DNA of 64,000 bases, taken from Carettochelys insculpta. Taxonomy: Eukaryota; Chordata; Testudines; Carettochelyidae. A program made the position numbers and the translations under genes. Below the pieces are notes generated by a model, which was not told the DNA's origin, did not search any database, and saw only the letters and a program-made list of their open reading frames with translations. Each line of letters begins with the position of its first letter. Positions within the stretch are counted from its first letter, which is position 1. Below are positions 36,490 through 48,975 of the stretch, in pieces. The DNA is taken from contig NC_134145.1 of assembly GCF_033958435.1 (NCBI RefSeq), positions 36,173,501 to 36,237,500 of the forward strand. The letters run 5' to 3'.

Positions 36490-38045
36490 CTGGGGAGACT
36501 CTCCAATGCCGCTGCAAGTTGTCAGCTGAGCTGGGCCTCCGCCAGGTGGTGACAGGGCGCAACTGAACAACCCCACACCACCTTTTAGGTCCCAGAACCC
36601 ACCTCCACGGCCTATGTTGGGGTGCGCGCTAAGTTGGCACGGGCCCTCGCTTAACCCCCTGGGGCAGGCAAGGGCTAGGAGGAGCAACGAGATGGACAAC
36701 GGAACTTTTGAAAGACAGAGACAATGATTTTATTAACCCCTAGGAGAGGGAAAAGAATATTGTTTTAAGTTCTCGTATTAACAACAATGTATACTTACAC
36801 AGAAGCGGATATTCATGACAATACTCGGGTGAATTGTGACCTCAGGTAGGTATAAAGGTAAGTTTAAAGGAATTATAAAATATAAATATAAATTTGTATT
36901 TATGTAAATTATATTAATGGGAGGATGAGAGGGCGCTACTCCCCCCACCCTACCAGGACCAGGTCGCTATTCCGATCCAAAAAGGTATATAAAAAGGTTG
37001 AAGAGGGATTTGCCCCTCTATCTAGCCTGGTAAGAGAAAGACGGGAAAAAGAGAGGCCATGCCCTCACCTTTGTAATATGTTACTCTAGGTTACTTAACA
37101 TGGTGCTAACAATTTTTCCCCCCCAACTGAAAATTAATCACTAACACTACTAATAAACTGAATTAATAAACAGTCCTTCTATAGTAACTAAACCAACTCA
37201 AAAATATAACTAATTAACTAATACTAACAACTTTGTCTAAGATAACAAGTTATAACAATAACAATTAAGATTATAAATAATTATGATGTGTCTTTTTTAG
37301 ATTAAAATCCAGTCAGCGGCCAGGAAGGCCTGGCCTGAGGTTAGGCCTCCGGGTGCTACACCTGCCCTGCCAGGCAGGTGCACAGTAGGGGGATCGGCCC
37401 TACTCCCCTACTAGGGGTCCCTTGGCCACTGATTGGACTGTGGTGGTTCAGCTGCAGCTCCGCGCAGAGGCACAGGCCTGCCGGTGAGGATACGTCTGGT
37501 CTGGTGGGTGTGTCAGGTCCAGTGGGTGTGTCGAGTCCGGTGAAGCAGCCGCTGGTTGGTGTGGTGGCGGGCCCTGGGTTCCGCTAAGCTGGCCGTGCAG
37601 TACTTGCACTGGTGCAGGCCAGTTCGACAGCCAACCCGCTTCCCCACAGGGACACTGCTTGCTGTTAGTGCCACCGCCGCCGCCGCTGCCGCCACTGGAG
37701 CGCAGGTGGTGGGAAATCTTGCACCTCAGAGCAGGTGGCAGTCTTCGGTTCTTCTCTCTTCGCCCCAAAGGGCTAGCCTGGGGACTGACGGACGTTCTAC
37801 AGAACCACGCCTTCCCATAAAGGGCCGCAGAATGGGCTGTGTGCCCTGTTTTTATAAAACGTGCTCATGCATTATTCATGAGTCTATTACCATTTGGGTA
37901 CAGTTCTCAACTCGGTCCAGCCCCTGGTGGAAGGTTCTGGTACTTCTCCAGGCTCACCCAATCAGAGCGTTCTATGTAAATGTAGACACCTTTCCTCATG
38001 ATTATGGATGAGCTCATGGAACCTTTTTCAAATTGCCGGGGGAGC
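36490..38045 (-). repeat. Candidate solo LTR (minus orientation)
   Basis: In minus orientation a TATA-like CGTTTTATAAAAACAGGGC lies at about 37840-37860. A GC-rich part with a CCG-repeat (37672-37692) follows, then an AT-rich middle, and a polyadenylation-like GGGGTTAATAAAATCATT at about 36727-36744, ending near 36550. This order fits U3-R-U5. The precise TG and CA ends, target duplication and internal genes were not found, so it remains a candidate. Confidence 0.4.
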
Positions 38046-38489
38046 TACCAGTCAAAAAGTGACCATTGGAATGCTGCATACTGGCAAGCTGTGACAATTT
38101 GAAGCTTCATGTGTCTGAGGGGATTTTTCTCACAGAGCCCCTTCTCACCAAAATCAGGCTGTCCCTGGCTCAGGGGGACGATAATGTCTGTACTGATGTT
38201 TTACACACGACAGTTTCCCCATACATTATTGTTAATGGAAAGAATTTTTGACTTTCTAGTGCGCTATAAGGTTTCCATGCAACCACTGTGTTCTCAGTTG
38301 GCCATCCACTGAGTATTCTGCCTCCCATCATTGCAGAAATGTGATCTCTGAGAATAATGCAGGGGCCCGGAATGTTTCTTACATTGAGAAGAATGTAGGA
38401 AGAAAGAAAGAATTTTTGTTTTCCCCCTTCACGATATTGGCAACATTGGTGGAGTGACTGTATTCTCAACTCCCGCCATCGCAGAAAAA

Positions 38490-38880
38490 AAGAATTGCTG
38501 GTTTTCCCTGGTGGTAGCAAGCCCAGGTATGGGCCAAATGTTGGGGGCTCACTGGATGAGCAGTTGAAATGGTCCTCCCCCATCAGCAGCAAGCCACTTA
38601 GCCACTGGGGGAGACTTTGCCCCGGCAGCAGCAGGAAGCCCAGGTATGACCAAGGGGGTGTGTCACTGGATGACCAGTTGAAGTAGTTCTCCCCTGTCAG
38701 CAGCAAGCTCCTTAGCCTCCAAGGAAGACTTTGCCCTGGTGGCATCAGCAAGCCCATGTATGGGCCAAGTGGGGATCGGAGTCAGTGGATGACCAGTTGA
38801 GCTGTTCCTTCCCCACAGCAGCAGCAAAGTCCCCCATATCTTAACTGCTGTGGGGGAGACTTCCCCATGGTGGCAGCAAA
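38490..38880 (+). repeat. Minisatellite, about 117-bp period, 3+ copies
   Basis: Units restart at about 38525, 38643 and 38757, each with GGTATG(G/A)CCAA, then TCACTGGATGACCAGTTGA, then GCAGCAAG and GACTTTGCCC. Copies have diverged by substitutions and small indels. Coding potential is doubtful: open frames run on both strands because the unit lacks stops in some phases. Confidence 0.75.
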
Positions 38881-39429
38881 GCCCTCTCTTTCTCACGTGA
38901 TGGGCAGCATGATCAGCACCAGACAGCAGGCACATCCTTTCATTGGGTTGGGTTGGGGCTACCCACATGATGCAGCTGAGCACAGGAAGGACCTGGACTG
39001 TGTGGCACCTGTGGGGGGAGGGAAGGAGGTTCCCACACAAATGCAAACTTCCTGAGAAGAAGTTTCTCAGTGAGTTATGCAAGCACGACCCCCAGCACAG
39101 CCTTGTTGACACGTGGTACAGCAGGGCAGGGGCTGGTGCTAGGCAGCCCATAAAAAAAAAAAAGCAAGTGTATAGACAGAGTTGCAAACTCCCTGCAGGG
39201 GCTATTTGAATGGCTTGATGCACACACTCCACCATCAGCATAGAAAGAAAGAAGCCATTTCTCAGGCTGTCATAAGCTAACATGAGCCCACAGCCAAAGG
39301 CTCTCTGCTCCGATTTGGAAATTCAGGCTCTTCCTGTTACTGAAGAGCAGTGGCCAGAGCAGAGCACTGAGAGGGTCATTATGAGTTACTTACAGGACAC
39401 CTCTGGAAGCTAATAAATTCACTTTTAAG

Positions 39430-39630
39430 ATATGGCACTTCCACACTTGCATTTAATCGAACTTCTGAATTCAAGCTTAACACTATACTCGTCAGGTAAC
39501 TGCAATTTTGTACACGAGATTAATGCACCCAAAACTGAGCGAATGGTCTTTACAGTGAGGACAGTCACGTGGTAAAATCGAGCTAACTGAATGAAACTTG
39601 AATTTTTCTCGTAGTGTAGATGCAGCTTAT
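39430..39630. repeat. Possible diverged MITE
   Basis: ATATGGCACTTCCACACTTGC on the left and GTAGTGTAGATGCAGC on the right form a weak inverted pair of the Harbinger-terminus type, with paired AATCGAACTT and AACTTGAATTT nearby. No target duplication seen. Confidence 0.35.
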
Positions 39631-40057
39631 GGTCCCCAAAGGACCTGCTGGCAAAGTTCTCTGTTCCTTCTCCTTCCCTAACACATACCCCTATTCTAGT
39701 GGCCACAGAAAAAACTGAGGTTGTGCCAAGCCTCTACTTTGTCAGCCTGGAGACAATCTCTATAAAAAGTGGCACTGAAACGTTAATGACCACATGTGGT
39801 TCAGATCTTGGTTTTATGTCTCATTTGAAAGACAGCATTTTCATTAGCATACTGACATTTTAAAATTGTGCTTGGGCACTGTCTCAGCATTGACTAGATA
39901 GATGGCATTTTTTCACTCCCCACCACCACTCCCTAAAGAATGTCACTGTTCTTTGGTGGTTTCCCACGATCAATATACAGGCTCAAACTCGTTAGCTTGT
40001 AATTTGTTTCTTGGTTCCATTATGACACAGTTAAAATATAGGCATTTAATTCTTTAA

Positions 40058-40768
40058 AGCTGCGTCTACACGTGCACGCTACTTCGAAGTAGCGGCACCA
40101 ACTCCGAAATAGCACCCGTCGCGTCTACACGCGTCGGGCGCTATTTCGAAGTTAACTTCGACGTTAGGCGGCGAGACGTCGAAGTCGCTAACCTCATGAG
40201 GAGATAGGAATAGCGCCCTACTTCGACGTTCAACGTCGAAGTAGGGACAGTGTAGACGATCCGCGTCCCGCAACGTCGAAATTGCTGGGTCCTCCATGGC
40301 GGCCATCAGCTGGGGGGTTGAGAGATGCTCTCTCTCCAGCCCCTGCGGGGATCTATGGTCACCGTGGGCAGCAGCCTTTAGCCCAGGGCTTCTGGCTGCT
40401 TCTGCGGCAGCTGGGGATCTATGCTGCAGGCACAGGGTCTGCAACCAGTTGTCAGCTCTGTGGATCTTGTGTTGTTTAGTGCAACTGTGTCTGGGAGGGG
40501 CCCTTTAAGGGAGCGGCTTGCTGTTCAGTCCGCCCTGTGACCCTGTCTGCAGCTGTGCCTGGCATCCCTATTTCGATGTGTGCTACTTTGACGTGTAGAC
40601 GTTCCCTCGCTGCGCCTATTTCGATGTTGGGCTGAGCAACGTCGAAGTTGAACATCGACGTTGCCGGCCCTAGAGGACCTGTAGACGTTATTCATCGAAA
40701 TAGACTATTTCGATGTCGCAACATCGAAATAAGCTATTTCGATGTTGGCTGCACGTGTAGACGTAGCC
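40058..40768. mobile_element. Harbinger internal-deletion derivative 1 (711 bp, TSD TAA)
   Basis: The element starts AGCTGCGTCTACACGTGCAC and ends GCACGTGTAGACGTAGCC, with TAA at 40055-40057 and 40769-40771. The left about 290 bp match the Myb-gene end of copies C and D. The right about 280 bp match the transposase end, including GGGAGGGGCCCTTTAAGGGA. Between them is a core of about 150 bp (about 40340-40490) not found in the large copies but shared with the derivative at 51538. Non-coding; it depends on a transposase supplied elsewhere. Confidence 0.93.
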
Positions 40769-42134
40769 TAAATGTACAAGATATAAGGAACTCTTTCCCC
40801 TAGAAAGTTGAGATAGTTTGTGGGAAAAATCACTTTTCTTTTTGAAATTATGAGGGCAGACTATGGATAGCAAATATCTTTATTTATATACAGAATAATT
40901 TTGAATGACAACCTCAAGAAGATGATAATTTTGAAATATCCATAAATGAGACTATGTAATTGGATTGAGTTTCCAGACAGTAATATGGACACTGAATTTG
41001 AAGTGCAGAGACAAATCTCTAATTATAAACAATAAAACATTGGAAGTTGTCATTTCACATTTTTGCTGACTTTACAGAGATGCAGCTGCCTTATGGAAAG
41101 CATTGCTAGACACTTCATTGTGGTGAAACAATTCTGCTTATATAGCCTATATTTTCCATATTTCTTTATCCTTATTCTGTGTAAGCATAGGAATTTGCAT
41201 TAAAAAAGTGTCTTTGTTTCTTAAGAGTTCATCTGCTTTGCTGCTTATCATGCACACAGTGAGAAAATGAGAACAGTGACAAACCACATTTCCCTCAGGT
41301 TAAGAATGCCCTCTGCCATAATAAACAGGAGCAACCTGGTGATCATATCTGACCTACTGCCCCGCCTCCTCCTTATTGAGAGAGATTCAGTCAAAGATGT
41401 TGCACAAGATTGACAGACTATGACCTTGGGGAAACTCAAGAGAATTCAGGACAAATTGGAATTCTAAGTAATTTATTTGGAGTTAAAATATTACTTCATC
41501 AGTTCATAAAAATCTTCCCTCAGAAGAGATGTCCTCACACCAATACTGAAAGGATTAATTTCCAATAAGTGCAATAAATAAATAAATCAAAACACCCTTA
41601 TAGCAGTAGATTAAAATATAATGATTTCTTAGAGATGGGATGGACATTACAACTGTGTAAGTGTAGGGATCTTTGAGCGAAGAACCCAGAATCTGATGAA
41701 ATTCCACTACAGTTGTACCTCTCAAATCCAGTACTCTCGCATTTGGCAACATCTGTCATCCAGAATGACCATGAATGTTGCCAGATGAGAGAGTAGCTGG
41801 CAGGTGCAGGAACTCCAGCTGGGCTGGGAACCAGAGCCCCTACCTGACTCATGGCTGCATGGCAGCAAGCTGCTGAGGGTTGGGAACTGGAGCTTCCCGG
41901 CAGTATGGGCCAGGGGCTGGATCCCCCACCTGCACCATGGCAGCATGGAGCTAGGAGCCTGAGTTTCCACTTGCCCCACAGCAGCCAGGGCCAGAATGCT
42001 GCCATGAGCCTAAGAGTTAGAGTCCCCGCCTGCCACACGGCAGCAGGGACTGAGAAGCTACTGAGGGCCTGAGCTGCAGCCCCTCCTTGCCACACAGCAG
42101 CACGGGGCTGGGAGCCTGAACACCCATTTCTCCT

Positions 42135-44097
42135 GCAGCAGCCAGGGTGAGACAGTATACACCAGAAAGGCCAAGGTGCAAAACAAGCCCAAACTAGCTA
42201 GAGACATAAAGGGTAACAAGAAGTCATTCTCTAAATATATTTGAAGCAAGAGGAAAACCAAGGACAGGGTAGGCCCAGTACTCGCTGAGGAGAGAGAAAC
42301 AATATCAGGAAACTTGGAAATGGCAGAGGTGTTTAATGACTTCTTTGTTTTGGTCTTCATCGAGAAGACCAGTGCAGAAATACCTAATATAATGAATACT
42401 AGTGGGAAGGTGGTAGGTTTAGAGGATAAAATACGAAAAGAACAAGTTAAAAATTACTTAGAAAAATTAGATGTCTTCAAGTCACCAGGGCCTGATGAAA
42501 TGAATCCTAGAATACTTAAGGAGCTGATAGAGGAGGTTTCTGAGCCTTAGCTATCATTTTTGAAAACTCCTGGAAGTCGGGAGAGATTCCAGAAGACTGG
42601 AAAAGGGCAAACATAGTGCCCATTTATAAAAAAAAACAAAAAAGAACAACCCAGGAAATTACAGACCAGTCAATTTAACTTCTATGTCCAGAAAGATAAT
42701 GGAGCAAATAATTCAGGAATTCGTCTGAAAACATCTGGAAGAAAATAAGGTGATAGGTAACAGCCAGAATGGATTTGAAAGAACAAACCATAGTAGAGCA
42801 ATCTGATAGTTTTTTTGTTTTTTTTTTTTGGGCAGGATAACAAGTCTTGTGAATAAGGGAAAGGCAGTGGATGTGGTATACTTAGACTTTGACACGGTCT
42901 CGCTTGATCTTCTTATCAATAAACTAAGCAAATACAACTTAGATGGGGCCACTGTAAGGTGGCTGCATAACTGGCTAGATGGATGTTCTCAGTTATTAAT
43001 GGTTCACAGTCATGCTGAAAGGGCTAACAAGTGGACTTCCACAGGGATCTGTTTTGGGACCAGTTCTATTCAATATCTTTATCAATGATTTAGATATTGG
43101 CATAGAGAGTACACATTAAATTTGCAGATGAAACCAAGCTGGGAGGGATTGCAACTGCTTTGAAGGATAGGTTCATAATTTAAAATGATCTGGACAAACT
43201 GGAGAAATGGTCTGAGGTAAAAAGGATGAAGTTTAATAAGGACACGTGCAAAGTACTCCACTTACGAAGAAACAATCAGCTTCATACATGTAGAATGGAA
43301 ATCAACTGTCTGGGAAGGAGTGCTGTGGAAAGGGATTTAAGGTCATAGTGGACCACAAGCTAAATATGAATCAACAGAGTGATGCTGTTGCAAAAAAAGC
43401 AAACATGATTCTGGGATGCATTAATAGGAGTGTTGCAAGCAAGGTACAAGAAGTCATTCTTCTGCTCCATTCAGCACTCATTAGGCCTCATTTGGAGTAT
43501 TGTGTCCAGTTCTGGGTGCCACATTTCAAGAAAGATATGGAGAAATTGGAGAGGGTCCAGAGAAGGGCAACAAGAATGATTAAAGGTCTAGAGAACATGA
43601 GCCATGAGGGAAAAGTGAACAAGTGGGTCTGTTCCACAAAAGCTCACCTAATAAACTATTTTGCTAGTCTTTAAAGTGCTACTTGACTGCTTTTTGTTTT
43701 GATTGGGCTTGTTTAGTTTAGAAAAGAAAAGACTTACAGGGGACATGATAGTGGTTTTCAAGTACCTCAAAGAGGGTTACAAGGAGGAGGGAGAAAAATT
43801 GTTCTCCTTGGCCTCTGAGGATAGGACAAGGAGCAGTGGGCTTAAACTGCAGCAAGGGAGGTTTAGATCAGACATTAGGAAAAACTTCCTAACTGTCAGG
43901 GTGGTTAAACACTGGAATAAGTTACCTAGGGAGGTTATAGAATCTCCATCGCTGGAGATATTTAAGAGCAGGTTAGATAGACACCTATCGGGATGGTTTA
44001 GATGGTGTTTGGCCCTGCTAAGAGGTCAGGGAATTAGACTCAATGACCTCTTGCAGTCCCTTCCAGTTCTAGTGTTCTATGATTCTATGATTCTACC
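42135..44097 (+). mobile_element. CR1 LINE, 5'-truncated, ORF2 broken
   Basis: Pieces of CR1 ORF2 appear in order on +: linker before the reverse transcriptase ([19 protein letters not shown], about 42479), RT motif [20 protein letters not shown] (about 43030-43090), FADETKLG (the catalytic box, FADD in active CR1) and the C-terminal part 43703-44000 (VFKYLKEGYKEEGEKLF, VVKHWNKLPREVIESPSLEI). Several stops and frame changes separate them. The end is the octamer repeat GATTCTATGATTCT at about 44083-44096. A Penelope-like fragment sits inside at 43613-43700. It cannot retrotranspose. Confidence 0.93.
43613..43700 (+). mobile_element. Penelope-like terminal fragment inside CR1
   Basis: AAGTGGGTCTGTTCCACAAA, AGCTCACCTAATAAACTATT, TGCTAGTCTTTAAAGTGCTA and CTTGACTGCTTTTTGTTTTG match the right arm of the insertion at 56692-56913. 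CR1 coding sequence resumes at once (GGGCTTGTTTAGTTTAGAAA), so the fragment inserted into the CR1. Confidence 0.65.
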
Positions 44098-44414
44098 ATA
44101 TGGCTGAGAACTGGAGCCCTCAGGCAGGGCTGAGACAGGAGCTGGAGATGCCACAAGCCCTGCAGCAGCAGAAGCCAGGAGGCTGCTGTGGCCAGAAGTT
44201 GGAATGCCCACCTGCCCTGTGGGGAATGAGGAGGACATGTGCTGGCTGGAGCTCTGTGGCAGCCCCTATGAGTCTGGGTTGGGGCAAGATCCTAAGGGGA
44301 AGGAGGCTGGAGGCTCATGACTAAGCACTGCCCTGCACTTTCCCTTATCCTGAAAATTCTCTTGTTTGGGACCTGTCAAGTCCAGAGCATGCCAGATAAG
44401 GGAGGTACAACCTG

Positions 44415-46702
44415 TACTGACTTCTTCACACTAATTCTTTTTGGTTACTAGTACATTGAACTGAATAAACTGTTAAGTTATTAATATTTGTATTGTTGTG
44501 ATGTCCTAAGTGCTGTCAACACATGAAAAAACCTGTGCCCCCACAAAATGTACAGGCTAAGAATTAATTCATTCTAATAGACTAGTTGTAAATAAAGGCT
44601 GTGCAATTTTGTAAAACTGATGCTGGGTTTGATTTTCAGAGGTTATAAGCATTCCCACAATTGCAGCTGAAATCAATGTGAACAGCTGGTGCTCATTATC
44701 TCAGGCCCACTGAATTTAGCACTTGCATAGCCCAAAGCACATCTTCAAAGTATTTCAACTATTCTTCACAGCACACACGCGAGCCAGATAAGCACTATTT
44801 CCATTTTACAAAGAGGACTGCACTGGAGCAAATTCAGTTCTAGTTTAAGCAGATACAACAACTGTTAAAGCAGATGGAACAACTAGTAACCTGAATCTGG
44901 AGCTGAATTTGGTTTTGAAGATCACACAGTAATTAGCAGATGTAGGGCTTGACCCTCATTGTTGAGTGTTGTGTTAACCTCATCATATTGCTGTTTAATA
45001 TCTGGTCCACTGCTATATCTCATACAACTTCCAAGATATGTGTGACTTCATGTAAAAAGCTGGCAGTTTTTGCTCACATACGCAACCCTCTTAATGTTCC
45101 CCAGCAGCATCAATACCTTTTAAGTGGATGTGACTCTGTGAAACCAGCTCAGATCAAAGCCACAGGCCACATCACTTGTGTGGATAGCAAAGGAATGTTA
45201 ATATTGTTCATTCTGCTACAATCTGTTGTTTACTACTGCAATGCATTTTGTTTAAACCCTAGATCAATGCATCTTGGTGAGAGTTTATTTGATGTGTGAA
45301 TGTCATGGAAACTAATGCAAGACTGTTTGGATTGTAGTAACCAATGCATTGTGGATATCTCTATAATGGCATTCCCATCAACTGAGATAGGAGCCTTGGA
45401 ACAATAAGGAAGAAGTATGTAACTTGAAAGCATGGGTCATTGTGCTAGAAAATGGAAGATCCACAGATCCAGTCTACAACTAGTCAATAAAGGAAAAGCC
45501 CACACTGTAATGGCAATACTTGAAAGATTGCTTTCTAGGGAAGATAGCTGTAAGAATGGATTTCAGAGCCGCTTGGACACTTAGAGGAAGTTTAAATAGG
45601 CCAGAAAGAGATCTCCAAAGGTATTTTGGGCCACTCTGACACTTACAGAAAACTAGCAGCTCACTACATCGATGCTGTCACTTGGGACTTACAAATTTGG
45701 CCTCACCTGTTAATGTATTTTATCTGTTTTAACCTCTCAACAGTACCCATTCCTCTTTCTCAGATAATAAGCCTTTAGCTGAAGAAAATGGCTGCCAGTG
45801 TTAGTTTTTAGGTGAGCCAGAATGTATCCTTTGGTCTGGGGCAAATGACTGATTCTTCGGGATTGGGAGTAACCCAAAGTGATGTGATTTGGAGGTTTAA
45901 TGTCTTTTCATCACAAAGTCTAGTTTGTCTGGGTACAAGATTTACTCAGAACCTAAGGGGACCCTCTGTTGTTGCATGGCAAAACTAATACAGTAATACA
46001 GGAGTGCAAGTATGCTATTGGTGTGGTACAATCTAAACACAGAATATACCACTTCCTGAGGGTGTCAGCCCTGTCTTCTGATTATCTGACCTAAAGCTGT
46101 CACCCTCAGTTGAGAGCTACTCTAGAAAGCATGGCAGTGGGTTCTGCTGAATCACTGGTGCAGTTGCTCACTACCTCCCACAGATGTAATGGAGGGCAGA
46201 ATGACTAAAAAGAGATGATTTCAGGCATGAGCTAAGCAATCAGGACAGTGGAACCATCAGAGAAGCCAAATCTGAGGCAATAGCTTGAGCTAAACTTTAT
46301 TTTAAAAGAAAGAAACAATAGAACAAGTCAAACTGAAGAAAGGAACAAATTTTATTTTAGAGCAGCCACATACCCACATATGCTGTTAGGATTTCTAGTC
46401 TGTTGGCAGTTTAGCAAAAGGTGAAATAAGAGGCTATATTAACAAATAATGACTTTCTGAAGGACGGAAATCTTCTCATCTAGGTCCTGATTCTATTCTC
46501 ATTGTAGTCAATTGCAAGACTATTAATCATTGTAGTGAGAGCTAAATTGATAGTAACACTTTAGAACAGTGGAGACAAGAGTAACCCTAAATATAAATGT
46601 TATGTGCCAAAGAATAAAATGTAAGAGCTAAAATATCACATCACCTTAACTTTTATGTAGCTACAAACACAAGAGATATTGGTAATGTCTGCTGAGCTGA
46701 TG
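44415..46702. other. No gene seen
   Basis: AT-rich non-coding interval. Short open frames at 44949-45299 and on the opposite strand show no domain I recognise. Confidence 0.45.
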
Positions 46703-47569
46703 CAGGTTGAACATCCGTAGCTTGGCACTCTTGGATCTGGCAACACCTGTGGCATGATTTTAGTTAGGCAGATGTCCACTTATGGATGTGCCCAGGTTTC
46801 CTGCAGTCCCACAAAGTTTGTTTACAGCCACCTGTTCTGTCTCTTCATGTTCTGTGATGTTATTTAGCTCTAATTTCTGCCTCAGGAGAATTGTAAATAT
46901 CTTTGGGAGGATAGGCACACGAACACTAGCGCCCTGGAAGAGTCGAACATGACAAGCATTGCAGCCATTATCATTCATCAACAATTTCATTGGATGGGTC
47001 ATATGATTCAGATGTCTGATCAGCACCTCCCAAAACAGATTCTGCTTTCTGATTTGAAAGGACAGAGGAGCATTGGGGGCCAGAGGAAGTGATATAGGAA
47101 TGTGTTGAAAGCACACGTGAAAAAATGTAGCATTAGGGTTGACACTTGGGAGAGCCTTGCCCAAGACTGACCCCGGTGGAAAATGATAATTTGTGAGGGG
47201 ATGGCACAATCTGAGAAGTCCCACCACAGTGCAGACAAAAAGGGCCAAGAAGAAGAAAAGAGTGGCAAAAACTGCCCCGCGCCCCTCCAACAGCTACCAG
47301 CACTTGCCCCTTCTGTGATAAGATCTGCAGTTCCAGAATTGAACTGATCAGCCATCAATGGACTCACAAATAGGAGGGCAACATGAAGATGTCCTACTCA
47401 TTATCAAGTGACTACCAAGAGACAGAACCCTGAATATGTTCTAAGAGCCCAGTAAGCAGTGAAAGTGTTGGTGGTGCAGCTAGACAATATTGATCTCCTG
47501 TGGTTCGGCAAATTCTCTGGTTTGGCATCAATCAGGTCTTGAGAGTATTAGACTAGAGAGAGTCAACTG
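46703..47569. mobile_element. hAT-like non-autonomous element 3, containing a LINE end
   Basis: The left end CAGGTTGAACATCCGTAGC starts at 46703; the right end AGACTAGAGAGAGTCAACTG finishes near 47569. The right arm (GTTCGGCAAATTCTCTGG, reading inverted as CCAGAGAATTTGCCGAAC) matches the subterminal part of element 1. A LINE fragment lies inside. Terminus sequence places it with elements 1 and 2. Confidence 0.55.
46850..47372 (+). pseudogene. Non-LTR retrotransposon ORF2 C terminus with zinc knuckle
   Basis: On + the text reads HWMGHMIQMSDQHLPKQILL, then after a stop WESLAQD and ADKKGQEEE, and finally CDKICSSRIELISHQWTH and a stop. This is the usual LINE C-terminal order: an RWxGHxxRMxDxRLPKxxLY-type block, a WExLAxDR block, then a C-x2-C...H-x3-H finger. 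At least one stop and frame changes are present. The long open frame on the opposite strand of this interval is an antisense artefact. Confidence 0.65.
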
Positions 47570-48962
47570 TACCTAAGATCTGCACTTCTCATCTTGTGCA
47601 TGGGTAAATAGCTCTTAGTGCATAAAATATAGAAGCTCTATAACTAAATGGTGGTGCATATTCAAAACTAAAGGCCTCTCAAATGGTAGCTGTGAGGAGC
47701 AACTTAGGAAGGTAGCAGGACTTGAGCCAACCAAGATTAATTCTTACATTTATCTTAAAGTACAGGAAGCTGCCAGGTTAGCAGACTGAGAGACTGTAAA
47801 GGAAAACTCAGTTAAGCTAACATGTCTCATTAAGGAAACAGCAAACTTGATATCATTTTCTGGGTGCCAGGAGGGGCTGACAACTGTAGAGACAGAAATC
47901 TCTGAGGAACTCAGGAACTGGGGGCATTCATAGTTACCTTCTAGGCAGAGTCCTGAAGAGTTTGTTGACAAGTCAAACAAGCTAGTGTATCTGCTTCCTG
48001 ACACATAGCTTAGCAACACCGAAGCGCTCTTTTGCTGAGGCTGAGAGGGGTAACAGAGCAGTTCATGGTTCTGGGAACCTCAGCAGATTGTCACAAACAC
48101 TAAATCCTTACATTTGTTGGCTGAGCAGTAATAACTTGTGTTTCTAGAGATTGTTTTGAATTTATGCAAAACTGACAGGCATTATGTTTAAATGGGGTGG
48201 GGAAATAGATGAAATAAACTTCACTCTCCATGTAAATTGCATCAAACATTTGTTTAAGGGACAGAGAAGCCAAAGGATGATGCTATCAAGAAATCCTTTA
48301 AAGATCCATATTCTCTCAACACAGAGGCAAGGCATAACCTTTGCCTCTAGAAGGCTAAACCCACAGTAGTGCAGAAGATTGACCTGTCCAGGGTCAATCT
48401 TCTTTGGTTTTGTTTCATGCATGCATGAAATGGCACTTTCCTGGGTCAAAGTCAACGCCGGAACTCCTTGCAAGTGGCGAGGATTAAGGAAGGTTGACAG
48501 GAGAAACACTTCTGTCAAACTTATTCCATGTAGACAGCCATTGTAGTTGACTGTTGATAAGTTGATTTTAGTTATGCAATTGGCATAGCTAAAATTGTGT
48601 ATCAGTGGTTGACTGCTCTACCTAGTATAGACATAGCCACGGACTCTCAATTACATGCCTAAATGGCTTCTCTCTTTAACCTTAAGTGAACTATTTAACT
48701 TATTTGTCATATGATTTAATTTCCAGTCATAATAACTGAAAAGCCACATACACTGAGCCCTTGACACATTGATTATATTTAAATTATAGCCTTTATTCAC
48801 TATTGTATTGTCTTATTGTACACCGGATTATACATATAAATTAATTTAACTCAGAGAATTTTTGCTTAAACTCATATTTGTTTATAATTGCTTTCTTAAC
48901 TTTTCTTAACCTTTTAATAAATATATAAAATTTACACTGAACTGGTTTAGCTGTCAAATGTT
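47570..48962. other. No gene seen; MITE-like tail near 48520-48645
   Basis: Non-coding. CCATGTAGACAGCCATTG and CTAGTATAGACATAGCC at about 48523 and 48624 resemble weak inverted MITE ends with GTTGACTG repeats between them. Confidence 0.35.
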
Positions 48963-48975
48963 CAATGCAGACAAA

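Larger units (their letters stand above)
36136..38500. repeat. Repeated blocks of about 130-180 bp, split by LTR-like sequence
   Basis: Related blocks at about 36136-36265, 38230-38360 and 38410-38500 share AAGAAAGAATTTTTGGTT-like text, then a GCCAACA..GGTG stretch, then TTCTCAGTTGGCCATCCA and CCTCCCATCATTGCAGAAAT. The first block is separated from the others by the LINE tail and the LTR-like region. Order and spacing suggest a local tandem family later interrupted. Confidence 0.5.
41710..44414. mobile_element. hAT-like non-autonomous element 2, containing a CR1
   Basis: The left end CAGTTGTACCTCTCAAATCC (41710) faces the right end AAGGGAGGTACAACCTG (to 44414). The interior is a degenerate Gly/Pro-free repeat of CCTGAGCTGCAGCCCC and GGGAACTGGAGC-like units. 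A CR1 insertion at about 42135-44097 splits it; the interior resumes as GAGAACTGGAGCCCTCAGGC. The terminus belongs to the same group as elements at 34906 and 46703. Confidence 0.6.

Noticed and set aside
38490..38880. CRISPR-like array of repeats
   Set aside because: Units are about 117 bp, diverged along their full length, with no constant repeat and variable spacer pattern. It is a minisatellite in vertebrate DNA.
46760..47290. 176-residue minus frame starting with a hydrophobic signal-like segment
   Set aside because: It is antisense to the LINE C terminus read on + (HWMGHM..., WESLAQD..., Cys-His finger). The hydrophobic start is the complement of the basic and acidic tail.
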